This document shows positions 12,101 to 22,804 of a stretch of DNA of 64,000 nucleotides, piece by piece. Both the position numbers and the translations under genes were made by a program. Origin of the DNA: Cyanophora paradoxa (taxonomy: Eukaryota; Glaucocystophyceae; Cyanophorales; Cyanophoraceae); assembly GCA_004431415.1 (NCBI GenBank), contig QPMI01000647.1, positions 97,888-161,887 on the forward strand. The letters run 5' to 3'. Under the pieces are notes generated by a model. That model saw only the letters and a program-made list of their open reading frames with translations, searched no databases and was not told the DNA's origin. How positions within the stretch are numbered: position 1 is the stretch's first letter; each line of letters begins with the position of its first letter.

Positions 12101-12556
12101 CAGAAAGCCAGTCGTGGATGTTCAGTCTGCGGTCGGCGCGTGTGAGAGTGGGCGCGGCAACGAGGACGCCGTAGCGCTCTAAAGTCGACTGTGCCCCACG
12201 GAGCTTCAAATTGATCAGGCAGGGCTCTCGAAGTTAACGACCCCCGCAAGGCGGCGGCCAACGCTCGTTTAGCTAAGCGAGTGTTCGAGGGGCGGGGTTA
12301 CACGCGCGAGAGACGCCTGTCATACTTAAGCAGGTTGTTACTGAGGGCACGCGTGCAGAGACAGGAAGCGCGGGCGGCACATTGGAGGCCCGATCTTTCA
12401 AGAAAGCTGGTTGCGTACGTGCGCAGCGCACCGATTGGAAAGGAAGAGCAGGATGAAGAGCCTCTGGACAAAACCGAGCTTTCGCTTGATCGCCTTGCCA
12501 CCGGAGCCCGGGGCCGAGCTCCCGAACCCCGGAGAGGCAAGCGCCGTGCGGGCCAT
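5383..12556 (-). CDS. BK/Slo-type potassium channel with tandem RCK domains
   Basis: A six-TM or larger K+ channel in many exons. ATG at 12556 (MARTALASPGFG). S1 lies near 12110-12040 (HDWLSVLLGTLSCAFYI), S2-S3 near 11960-11840 (VFFSVFFCLEFFVRVFVI, then PIGIADFF), S4 near 11560-11510 (YYVSVFLVFRAVRIVTSVQ, few arginines) and S5 near 10985-10905 (MVISIIALVFVSAGAL). The selectivity filter is made by splicing TIATLGYG (near 10340) to DVAP (near 10265), giving TLGYGD, and S6 follows near 10160. RCK1 includes ADVILSFLNEFFTA near 9890, DRRVVVILRPADPEPKLKAL near 9780 and VVLLADDW..GGNIMRAL near 9560-9500. RCK2 begins SFIRDHFLVTG near 7940 and continues with FATGAALCRNFLESIL near 6330 and DLFLELLASGLLPLGLYR near 5930. 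It ends ARFVFCNPAGRTALRAGDLV..LRGPD before the TGA at 5383. The order matches animal BK (Slo1) channels. Plasma-membrane location and Ca2+ gating are inferred. Confidence 0.87.
6700..6885 (-). repeat. Internal duplication in the channel's inter-RCK region
   Basis: Two adjacent segments about 100 bp apart encode LLRMPPALTPADTEVP (near 6860-6812) and LLRKPPALAPADAEVP (near 6760-6712). They look like a tandem duplication of a short coding segment in the linker between RCK motifs. Whether both are spliced in cannot be told from sequence alone. Confidence 0.7.
7060..7283. repeat. 68-bp direct repeat in a channel intron
   Basis: The segment 7060-7127 (starting AGACGCTTTGCTTTGTTTGG) recurs at 7216-7283 with only a couple of differences, including the purine-rich centre and a GCTAGCGCTCTCG end. 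It is followed by a (CTGCG)n run near 7300-7335. It lies between conserved channel exons and has no visible coding role. Confidence 0.85.
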
Positions 12557-12874
12557 TCTGATCTTTGGTCGGGCGCCGACTGCTGTGCAAGACAAGGACT
12601 ACTGCTCACTGGCAGCTGCGCGCACAGCTCATGAGCTATGACCGGCAGCCGATCGACTGCCGATCCACTCGCGACTGCTCAGGAATGCTGTGCTTTCTTG
12701 CTACCGAAGTGGTTTTCGCATCTCCTCGAAGGCGCGGCTGGCTGGGCGAAGCGCAGGTTGCTCTCGTCGGGGGTACAGAGCTTCCAGCACACGCCAGGCG
12801 AGTCTGAGGCGACCCCGCAGTCCGCAGCAGACGAGCCCGCAACCCCAGAGCCCGCAAATCGCAGCAGGCGCGTT
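12557..12874. promoter_or_regulatory. Divergent intergenic region between the channel and STAND/WD40 genes
   Basis: The 318 bp between the ATG of the minus-strand channel (12556) and the ATG of the plus-strand STAND gene (12875) must hold both promoters or 5' UTRs, unless either gene has a further upstream exon. No TATA-like box or conserved motif stands out. Confidence 0.4.
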
Positions 12875-15800
12875 ATGGGCTGCCGTTATTCGAAGCATGG
12901 AGCTCGAGCAGCTCGCCCCGCACCGGGCGCCACGTCGCTCAATCCCTTTAACTCCGATCTGGCGCTTGCGCTGAAGGAGGGACAACTCCTGCAAGGCGAT
13001 GCGCATGCCCATAAACCGGAAAAGGGGAAAGGTTCGACAGCGCGTTCACTTCAACAGCTGCAGCGCTGACACGTCGCCGGGGCGCCTTCCCGATCCCCCT
13101 TGCGCAGAGAAGTTAAAGAAGTCGATCTTCCACGCTTGCAAGCAGCCCGCGTGAGCGTGTCTTCTCTCTTTTCCAGGGCCAGCTCGAGCTCCGTACGTAC
13201 GCGTCCGCGTACGTGCGCGTTCGCAGGGTTTCCGGAGTGGAGAGCCCGTCCGTGGCTGCAGGTGCGCAGTCGTGCTCTCTTCTCGCGCAGAATCGTCACA
13301 TATATCGAGCCCGCCCGCGTGGCAGAGATCAAATCCGCAGCTGCAAGGATTCCTCGGGAGGACCGCGCGGAGTTCCGGGCGATGCTCGAAGAGGCTGATC
13401 GTGCTGTTTCTATGCCCGCGGAGGAGGACGCTGCTGCGAAGGAGGCCCGAGCGCGGGTGCTCTGCGGCGACTTGTCGGGCCCGAAGCCGACCGCAGCTCG
13501 GCGCGTTCTTCGCGTCTTCTTCTCCTCTACGGTGCTCGCCACGCTTTCCCCGCCCTACAGTCCCGCCGCTGACGCCTTCCGTTGCTTTCCGATAGTTCAG
13601 CGGTGCGATCAATTTGCAATCGATCGCCCTCAGCGGGGCGAGCGCCCTGCAAACCGCGCGCGCGCAGACATGGAGAGCGAGCGCAACGACCTGCTAGAGG
13701 ACGTCTTCTCGTACCTCTCGACGCTCGCCCGCCGCCTCGGCCTCAGCTGGCAGGCCGTCGACATGTGCGGGCCCCGCGTCGCCCTCGCGTCTCGCCGCTG
13801 CGCCCTTGCTAATGTTTACTTGTCTGTGCGCGCGTGAGCAGGCGCTGGGGAGTTTCCAGCGAGTCTGTGGACGGTGCCTTGCCCCTCGGCGCGTTTGGCG
13901 TCCCGCTCTTCCCAGATGCAGAGCGCCCCCTCCGCAGACCACGACGTTACGGACATCTGCATCGACGAGGTCCTCCGCTGCGCGGCCGAGTCCGCAGGCG
14001 CGTCCGCCCCTGCATCGATACCGGCCCGCGCTGCCGGTCGGCTCGCCGGCCCGTGACCCGCGCGCGCAGGCCCGGCCTTCGTCTTCTTCGCGGGGGACAA
14101 GTACGGATACCGGCCGCTGCCGGCCCGCGTCCCCGCAGCCGAGTTCGAGGTGCTCCTGGCCCGCGCGGAGGAGCAGGGGGTACCCCCCGAGGACCTCGCC
14201 CTCTGCCGCAAGTGGTGAGCGCCATGTACCCCCCTTTTTCTTTCCTCCTTCACCCCTTATCCCCCTCGTCCCCTCCCTCTCCTTCTGCCCGCCGACCCGC
14301 CCACAGGTACGCGAGGGACGACAACGCGGTACCCCCCGCCTACGCGCTCTGGCGGATCTCGTCCCTCCTGCCCGGCGCCCTCTCTCCGGACCGGGCGACA
14401 CGCGAGGCCGTGCGCTCGTTCGATTTCTTGCGGCACGCGGGCGCCGACCCCTCTTGATCTTTGCGGTCAGGCGGAGCGGGAGTGGGCCGAGGCGAGCGAG
14501 CGCATGGCGGCGGCGCTGCGCGGGGCGTGCGGGGCGCTGCCTGACGAGGAGGCGCGGCGCAAGTACACCGTCAGCGTGACGGAGCTCGAGGTCGACGCCG
14601 CCCTGCGCGCCCTCCGCGCTGCCGACCGCGACGACGCTTTCTTTGCCGTCCGGTCTGCATTGCCTCCGGTCCCGTCGCGCCGCCCCGGCTGACGGCGCTC
14701 GCGCGCGCGTCTCGCCAGGCGCCGCATCGAGGGAGTCGAGGGCCTTGCAAGGGCGATCGCCGGCGGCGGCGGCGCCCAGGCGGCCGCCTCGCCGCGCTTC
14801 GCCGACGTCGTGAGCCGCTTCGTCGACGTGGAGAAGCTGCGGGCGCCCGCCGCGGCCGCGGCCGCCTCCGGATCCCGTACCCCCGCGGGCATAGGCCTCG
14901 GGTTTGACGCCGGGGCCCGCGAGCTGCTCCAGCGGCTCCTGGAGCGCGTGCGGGGGGCTGTGCCCGCCGGGCGCAGCGCGGAGCTGGCGACGCCCTTCGC
15001 CGTGCCGCTGCCCGAGGCGCACGTGCGGGCCTTCTCCGACGCCGTGTGCCGCCTCCTCGCCCGCGGCATCGTCGCCGCCGCCCGCCGCGCCGCCGCCGCC
15101 GGCGCCTCGGACGCCCTCGCCGCGGAGGCGCTGCAGCACCTCCAGCAGGCCTGGGAGGCCGCCGAGGCCTGCCACGGGCGCGCCGACATCGTCGCCCGTG
15201 CCGCCGCGTACCTCGACGAGGGCGCCGCGGAGGGCGGCGCCCCGCTGGCGCTGGTCGGAGCGAGCGGCGCCGGCAAGAGCTCCGTCATGGCCGCCGCGTG
15301 GCGGGCGGCGTGCGAGCGTGCGGCGGCGCGCGGCGCGCGGCCGGTCGTGGCCGGCCGCTTCCTCGGCACGACCCTCCACTCCGGAGACGCGCGCGGGCTG
15401 CTTGCCTCGCTGGTGGCCCAGCTGGCGGAGGCGTACGGGCAGCCCGCGCCGGAGCTGCCGCTGGGCGCCGACGCGCGCGCCCTCGCGGCGGCCTTCGAGT
15501 CGTGCCTCGCGTGGGCGACGCCGGAGCGGCCGCTCTTCGTGATCCTGGACGCGTTGGACCAGCTCTCGGACGAGCAGCGCGGCCGCGGCCTCGCCTGGCT
15601 GCCCGTCTGCCTCCCGCGCCACGCCCGCCTCCTCGTCTCCATCCTGCCCGGCCCCGCCGGCGGCGGAGCCCTCGAGGCGTTCCGGCGGCTGGGCGGGGCG
15701 GCGGTCGAGGTTCCGCCCTTCGAGCGCGCCGCCGCCGAGGAGGCCCTCGACGCCTGGTGCGGCCCCGCCCGCCCGTTCAGCACGCGCCCTTCCTGTCGCT

Positions 15801-18800
15801 CTTGACTCGGCTCGCAGGATGCGGGAGGCGGGGCGGACGCTTCAGCCGGCGCAGCGGGCGGAGGTCATGCGGGCCTTCGAGGCGGGCGGCACGCCGCTCT
15901 TCTTGCGGCTTTGCTGGGACGAGGCCCGCCGCTGGCGCAGCTCCGAGACGGGCCGCATCGCCGCGCGGGACGCCGCCGCTCTCTGCGAGCGCCTCTTCGA
16001 GCGCCTGGAGGCGAAGTACGGCCGCCCGATCGTGGCGGCCGCGCTGGGGCTCGTTACCGTCGCCCGGCGGGGCCTCTCGGAGGCCGAGCTGTCCGACGTG
16101 CTGAGCTGCGACGACGCGACGCTGGACGCCGTCTTTGCGTGGTGGACGCCGCCCGTGCGGCGCGTGCCCCCGAGCCTGCTCCTCCGCGTCTTCTCGGACC
16201 TCGGGCGCGCCCTCACCGAGCGCGGCTCGGGGGACGCCTCTGGCTCTACCGTCCTCGGCTGGTGCGCGCCCGGCCCGATCGCGAGCCAACGGTCGCGGCA
16301 TCGGTGACTCTGGGATTCGCACAGGTACCACCGCCAGTTCGCGGAGGCCGCGGCACGCCGCTACGTCCACTCCGACCCGCAGCGCACGCGGCAGGTGCGA
16401 GCGCGCACGCGCATTAGGAAGCGCCGCTTCGAGTTTCCTCTGGTTCTGAATTTCTGGATTTCGCGCCCGGCATCGATATCGCGCAGTTGCACGAGCTGCT
16501 GGCGGCCTACTTCGGCGACGCCTTCGCGCGGGGCAAGGAGCACCGCGGCGCGCTGGCGGACCGGCGCCTGGCCCCGCAGCCGCTCTTCCTCGGGGCGGCA
16601 CCCAACGTGCGGCGCTGCCTCATGCAGCCGGCACACCTCGCCGCCTGGGGCCAGCTGGCGGCCCTGCTCGACCTCTGCCGGCGCGCCCTTGCCCTTGATT
16701 TCAGCGTGGCCGAACTCTAAGCGAGCTGACCGCATGCCGGGCCGGGTCTGCACGCAGGGACACCGACTTCCTGGAGGCGTGCGCGCGGGGCGGCTGCGTC
16801 CCAAGCCTCCTCTCCGTCCTGGCCGAGGCCTCGGCGTCGGCCCCGCCCGGCGATCCCGAGCTGCGCGAGGGCTTGGCGGAGGTCGCGGGGTTCCTGGGGC
16901 GCCACAGGGGCCTCCTGGGCGCCCTCCCGGCCCGCGGCTTCCTCCGCCAGCTCGCCGCCAACGAGCGCGACGGGACGGGCCTCGCCCGCCGCGCCCGCGC
17001 CGAGCTGGAGGCCGCCGGCGCCGCGTGGCTCCGCCTCCTCAACAAGCCGGCGGGGCGCGACCCGTGCGCTTTCCTCGTCGAGGGCGTGAACCCGGTGCGA
17101 CGCGGAGGCCGATATATATATATCGATTTGCTTTTGAAATTGGAGTTTAAAGTTCGACGCAGGCGCGGGGCACGCACCGGGGCGGCAAGGCCCTCGAGGA
17201 CGCCCTGGGCGGCAGCTGCTCGGCCATGGACCTACTGGGGGACACCCACGTCGTCGTCGCGAGGTGCCGTCCCGAGCATCTGATGCGAAGCTGGGCTGGG
17301 CGGGCCGCGGCTGATCGGATGCGGCGTCGCCCTGGCCTGTCGCTCGCGCATGCAGCACCGCGACCGGAGCCGTACTCTGCTTCGACTGGGCCGCGGGCGA
17401 GCGCTGGACCGCGCGGCTCGCGCCGGCGGCCGTGCCCTCGCACCCCGTCCGCGTATCCAACGACGGCGCCCGCGTCGCCGTCGGCCTGCTCGACGTGCGC
17501 CGGCCCCACAGCCAAATTTAAAGCTCACGTGCACAATTGCAATGGATATCAGGCTAGCGCTCCGCCGCCGTGAGATGCTGACTTTGAGCGCGGCGCGGCG
17601 CGCCCGCAGTTCCCCTCGATCGCGGTGCTCTCTATGGAGGACGGACGGCTCCTCGGGACGCTCAGTGCGGGCGGCTTGCACCGCAAGAACGGCTACGGGT
17701 GTCCTCGAGCCCGCCCCCCGAGCCGTCGACGTCCCGGCGAGCGCGGCCTGAGGGGGACACCGCAGGGACCGCCTTGAAGCGCTCTGCTGGAGCGCGGACA
17801 GCACCAAGCTCGCCTCGGTCGGCACCTCGAGCCGCAGCCCCGGCCCGCCCTCGCCTGGCCCGCTTACGCCTCACGCTCGCAATCGCTCCAGGCCGCGACG
17901 GGCGACTGCTCGAGCCGCGAAATCGTGCTCTACGACGCCGTCGCCATGGCGCCGCTCCGCGCCGTGTTCGTGAGCTCTCTGCTTGTTCTTGCCCGGATCC
18001 GGATCCGCCGATATTCGACCGCCCCCCAACCGATCGCATCGCGATCGATATCGCCCGCGCACGTGCAGACGCTGCGGCCGTCGGGCGGGGCGATGTGGGA
18101 CATCCACGCGCACAGCGTCCTCGGCGCGCACGGGCGCTCGGGCTTTGGCTACGGCAACACGAGGGACGGCAAGCACGTCTTCTACCGCGTTGGCGACGAC
18201 GAGTGCGCGCCAGATCTGTCTTTTCCCCTGCCGCGTCGCACTCTTCAAAAAATATCCTGAGGGTCGACCTCCGCAGGGCGCAGCTGGGCATCGGGAACGG
18301 GTACAGCGGGAGCGAGCTCGAGGGCTTCACGTGCGCTTCGCTTCCCGCTGCGATGCTTCCCTCTCCGCTCGCCGCCCTCTAGATCTGAGCCCGCCCCGCC
18401 GCCGCACACGCATGCAGGAGGACGCTGGCGGAGTCCTACTGCGGGCGCCTGCGGGTCGTGTCGCGCCAGTTCGGCGCGCAGCGCGTCGTCGCCGTCGCTT
18501 CCTTCGGCAACGCCGCCGGCGCCGGCTCCGGATCCGCCGCCCCGCGCATCCTCTGCGTGCTGGGCGAGGAAGGCCCCGTCCACGGGGCGGCCGTCGAGCC
18601 GCTGGCGGGCCGCCCCGGCGTCCTTCGCGCCGTCGTCGTCCGCCATCCGGAGGCGTCTGTGCCGACCCTCCTCGAGTTCGACGAGGCGGCGCCGGGCGCC
18701 CCCGCTGGCGCGGTGGACCTGGCGGAGGTCGGCATCAAGGACCCCGGCGCCCTCGAGTGGGCTTCGCGGCTGCGGCTCCCGCGGGCGCGCCCCGCGGGAC

Positions 18801-21622
18801 GACTGGTCGGCCACGCCAGCAGCATTACGGCGATGCGCCTCGCGGAGGGCGGCCGCCGCCTCGCCACGTTCGACAGGCGCGACCTCCGCGGCTGGGACCT
18901 CGAGCAGGTGCTTTTCGCATGGATCAACTCGCGAGCGAGCGAGCGCTGGCCCTGGCCCTGGCCTCACGGATCTACGCATGCGCGCGCAGGTGAACCTCCA
19001 GGACTGCGAAGGGGGCGACGCGACGATGCAGGGGGGGCCCCCGCCGGCCCTCGTCGCCGCCGCGCCGCTCGCCGGCGGCGGCGGCGCGAGCCTCGTCGCC
19101 AGCCTGCGCGCCCCGGCGACCTCTCCCTCGTCCGCTGCGGCGGCGGAGCCGCCGCGGCCGCGGCCGTCGTGCGGCTCTACGATGCGACGGCGCGCGAGGC
19201 CCGCGCCGCCGCCTCCGCGCTCCTCGAGCTCCCCGCCGGTGGAAGAGACGGCTGCGCCACCGCCCTCTACGCGGCCGCCACGGACCGCGGCTCCCTGCGC
19301 TTCCTCCGCGTCGAGGCCCCCGCCGGGGCGCCGCGCCCCGCGCCGGGCCCCCGCCGACCTGCAGCTCGGCCTCCCGCCCCGCTGGTCGCCCTCGAGCTCG
19401 CCCCGGGCCCCTCCGCCGGTGCGCGCGGGCCGGGCGCGCCGGGGCGCCCGCGATCCGCCCTCCGAATTCCGCAGAGCTCGTCCAGGTCTTCGTCGGGCTC
19501 GAGGGTGCGCCCCCCTTTTATTCCGCGCACTTTCGCACCACCTTTGAATTTCGCGCACTTTCGCACCGCTGAGCCTCTCCCCGCAGACGGCGGCGTGCAC
19601 GCGTTCCTTGTCCGCCTCCCGCCGGCCGGCGCCGGCGCCGGCCCTGCAGCTGCTGCGCTCGAGCCCGGCGCCCGCCGGGCGTCCTGGTTCCACGGCGCCC
19701 CCGTCGCCCGCATTGCCGCCAGCACCGCCGTCGAGGTGCCGCCTTCAAGCTTCTCGCCGCTCTTCCCCTTGAGCTTCCCCCGCCATCGCCTCTGACACTG
19801 GCCCCAGGGCGGGCGGCCGCGGACGAGCGTGGCGTCGCTGGCGTACGACGGGACGCTCGTCCTCGCGGCGCTGGGCCCGCGCCCCGCCGACTGCTCCGCC
19901 GCCCTGCTCGACCGCTTCGAGGTGCGCCCCGGCTCGGGGTCGGCGGGCGGGGCGGGGCAGGGCGGGGCGGGGCGGCGTGGGGCGTAGATCTGACCGGGTC
20001 GTGGGCGGCTTGGCGCAGATCTCGGCGGCCGACGGGACGCCGGCGCTGGCGATCGGGCGGGGCGCGTCCCCGCTGGTCGCCGCCGCGGCCGGCGCGGAGC
20101 TGCGCCTGTACGCCGCGGGCCCCGACGTCGACGGCGGCCGCGCTGCGCGGCGCTGCGGGCCACTCGGGCCGGGTCGCCGCGCTGGACTTCGCCGCGGGCG
20201 GCGCGCTCGTCTCGGTCGGCGCCGACGGCGCGGCGCTCGTGTGGGACCCCGCGCGCCACGCGGCCCCCGCGCGGCGCCTGGCGCTCTGGCACGTGGCCGG
20301 CTGTGAGGTGCCGGTCTTCGGTGGGGCGGCCGTCTTGACGGCGGCCCCCAGCGACGGCGAGCCGGTCGCCAAGCTCGAGGTGCGCATCCTCTCTTCCACT
20401 TACGACTCCGCCCTGAGGTCCCCGGCAGATCGTGGACGTCGCTGGAATCCCCGCGGCGGGCGACGCCGACGCCGCCTCCGACGCCGCCGCCGGCGGCTGG
20501 CCCGAGGCGGCCGGCCCCGCGCTGGCCGCCTCGCCCGGGCTCTCCTACGCCGCCCTCGCGGCGTCCTTCGCGAAGCGCTTCTCCATCTCCGTCGGCGAGC
20601 GCTGCCACATGGACCAGCCGGCCTGCTGGTCCGGATCCGCCGCGACCGCGACCGCCTGCCCTGTGTCTTAAGCTTTAATTTCTTCTTTAGGATGCAGAAC
20701 TGGCGCGACTTCCCTGAGACGGTGCCGCCGTGCACGTACGCCGCGATCTACGAGGTGCGCATGCCTTAAAACATGCACGGCCGGCCGGCCGGCCGGCCGA
20801 CGCGGCCGACGCGGCTCTCGGGCAGCTGGAGGTGACCGAGGAGACGCGGGCGGACGGCCTCGTGCTCTTCGCGGGGGCCCTACGGGACGTCGCCTGCGCC
20901 GCCGAGCCGAGCGCTTACCTCGGCGAGTGCCGCGGCACCGACTACGACCCGTGCGCCCGCCGGCCCGGTCATCAAATTCGCTGCCCCGGCGCGCGCCGGC
21001 TCCTGCGCCCGCCGACTCGCCCTCCCCAGGCTGTCGTTCAACCGGCACGTGGACGAGGACGAGCAGATGGCGCTCTGCGGTAGCGGTGCGCCCCGGCCCG
21101 GCTCGGCCCGGCCCGCGCTCGAGCTCGAGCTCTGCACAAATTCGAGGGAGAGGCGATGCATATATATTGACCGGCGGCGCGCGCGGCAGGGTGGAGCGAG
21201 GTGCCGCAGAACCCCTTCCGCGTGCTGCGGGCCGGCCGCCTGCTCCTCGGCCTCCACCAGTCGAAGGACGCCGGCTGGAAGAGCGGCTACGGGTTCGGCG
21301 CCGCGCGGGTCCGTACGCGTCCGACTCCGCTCGCGATCGCGATCGCGATCGCGTTCGCGCGCACGCGTACCCCGATGCTGATCGCGAGCCGGCGCCAGGT
21401 CTGCCCGGCGCCTTCGGTCTCGTCCGAGGATGGCCGCGACGCCCCCTCTGCCGCCCGCGCCCGTGGTCGGAGGCCTTCCCTCTCGGAATCTGTACCCCCC
21501 GCCGTACAACTGCCTGTGCTGACCGCATCTGCCGCCGCGCAGCGTCTGGGCGCCCCGTGCCCGCCATGGCGGTCAATGCCGTGGCCGCTGGCGCCCACGT
21601 CGACGGCCCCTCGGCGGCGTAG
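12875..21622 (+). CDS. DUF4062 - STAND NTPase - WD40 protein
   Basis: Starts MGCRYSKHG at 12875, a textbook context for N-myristoylation plus Cys3 palmitoylation (inference). VFFSST (near 13525), DMESERNDLLEDVFSYL (13670) and DMRWGVSSES form a DUF4062-type domain; the last is made by splicing from GACAT near 13762 to 13842. FVFFAGDKYGYRPLP is near 14080. The NTPase has a P-loop GASGAGKSSVM at 15259-15291 and Walker B PLFVILDALDQL at about 15530-15565, then helical exons to 17090. From 17.2 kb there are WD40-like blades, for example MEDGRLLGTL (17633), REIVLYDA (17920) and HSGRVAALDF..LVWDP (20161-20250). After 20430 a Cys-containing tail of unknown type follows (GERCHMDQPACW, NWRDFPETVPPCTYAAIYE, PQNPFRVLRAGRLLLGL). 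The stop at 21622 is tentative. The architecture resembles NWD1/NPHP3-like STAND proteins that oligomerise on nucleotide binding; the ligand is unknown. Confidence 0.8.
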
Positions 21623-22804
21623 AACCTCTGCGCAGGCCGACATCCTTAAACTTGCTTCGAATTGCGATGAACCGCCGGGACTGCATTCGTGCTTGTAGGT
21701 TTCTAGATCTTCCGTTTCATTCCCTTTCATTCCTAGCTATAGCTATAGCTATAGCCTGCACAGCTTTTCCAATCTCATGACGATTATCATTAGCTACAGC
21801 TGCGGATGCATCCGCAGCTGTAATCATGATATCGATCATCTAACCGAACGTTAACCATGTCAATGCGCCCTTTCGTTTCCTTCAATTTCATGCCATGCCG
21901 ATAGCATGTTTCTAAATTTGCACAGCTTTTCCAAATACGATTCCATGATCATATGCATTGATATCGATGATCATGATTAACTGCAGTTGCAAAGGCATCA
22001 GTGTCCGTTAGTTACACGACCCACATGTTCGTTTTACGGCGCACGCAATCGCGTTTCAGTGCACAGTATGTACTAAGCATCAGATCTGCTGCTTCGAATT
22101 GCGTTAGAGTGCACAGTACACGTAGCTCTAGAGCTCTACATACACAGCTCGAGACCTAGACCATTAGCTAGACCGCAGGAGGACCATCATGAACCGCGCT
22201 ACGGTAGATAGATAGTTAGCGCTAGCTATAGTGACCTGATCATCATGAACCTGATTAAGCAGTAGTAGACCTGAACCTAGCTTAGCGAGCTAGCTGGAGC
22301 AGTAGTTAATGATCGAATTCGATTCAGAACCAAAGGCCCGAGATCAAGATTCAATCCAAGGCTGCAGTCATTATCACCGATCGAGACTTCATGCGTCGAT
22401 GTCAACGGCGTCATCTTGCGGCGCTAGCTGCAGCTGCGCATGCGGCGTTCAAAGAAATCGATCATGAATTCGTCGAAGGCCTGTCTTAACTGGCCAACTG
22501 TTGGATCCGGAGTTCGAAGCGTTCGGGACTATAGCTGAGCGTGGAAGCGTCCTCAACTCGGCGACAGCGTCGGACATGTACAGCGCACGAGCAAGCTGTT
22601 CCTGAACCGGGCTGTCCTCTCTCATGCCTAGCGGCTGCAATATCGCTAACTAACACACTAACACATAATCGTTATCACTGAATAGCTAGCTAGCGAGCTA
22701 TAGCCCGGGGCGTCTCAAACTCTGCGCCGACGGATGCGGGGACTCCGGGATTGGGGTGCGGGGGGTGCGGGGGGGGGGGGGGGGGGCGGGGGGGGGGGGG
22801 GCGA
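21623..22804. other. AT-richer intergenic region
   Basis: About 1.2 kb of markedly lower GC between the converging STAND/WD40 gene and the minus-strand exons to the right. It holds a (AGCTAT)n run near 21735-21752, two diverged copies of a segment beginning GCACAGCTTTTCCA (21757 and 21919), many GATC/ATCGAT-type palindromes and a 28-bp perfect palindrome. A 58-codon minus-strand reading frame starting MREDSPVQEQ at 22625 is present, but nothing supports it as a gene. Confidence 0.6.
21795..21822. repeat. 28-bp perfect palindrome
   Basis: The half-site TACAGCTGCGGATG is followed immediately by its exact reverse complement. It could form a cruciform or hairpin, or bind a dimeric factor; neither can be told from sequence. 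Confidence 0.9.

Noticed and set aside
13694-15622. Long minus-strand open frame of over 600 codons
   Set aside because: Antisense shadow of the STAND gene. The plus strand carries the P-loop, Walker B and in-phase splice junctions.
22449-22625. 58-codon minus-strand frame starting MREDSPVQEQ
   Set aside because: Isolated in low-GC intergenic DNA without splice context or recognisable similarity.
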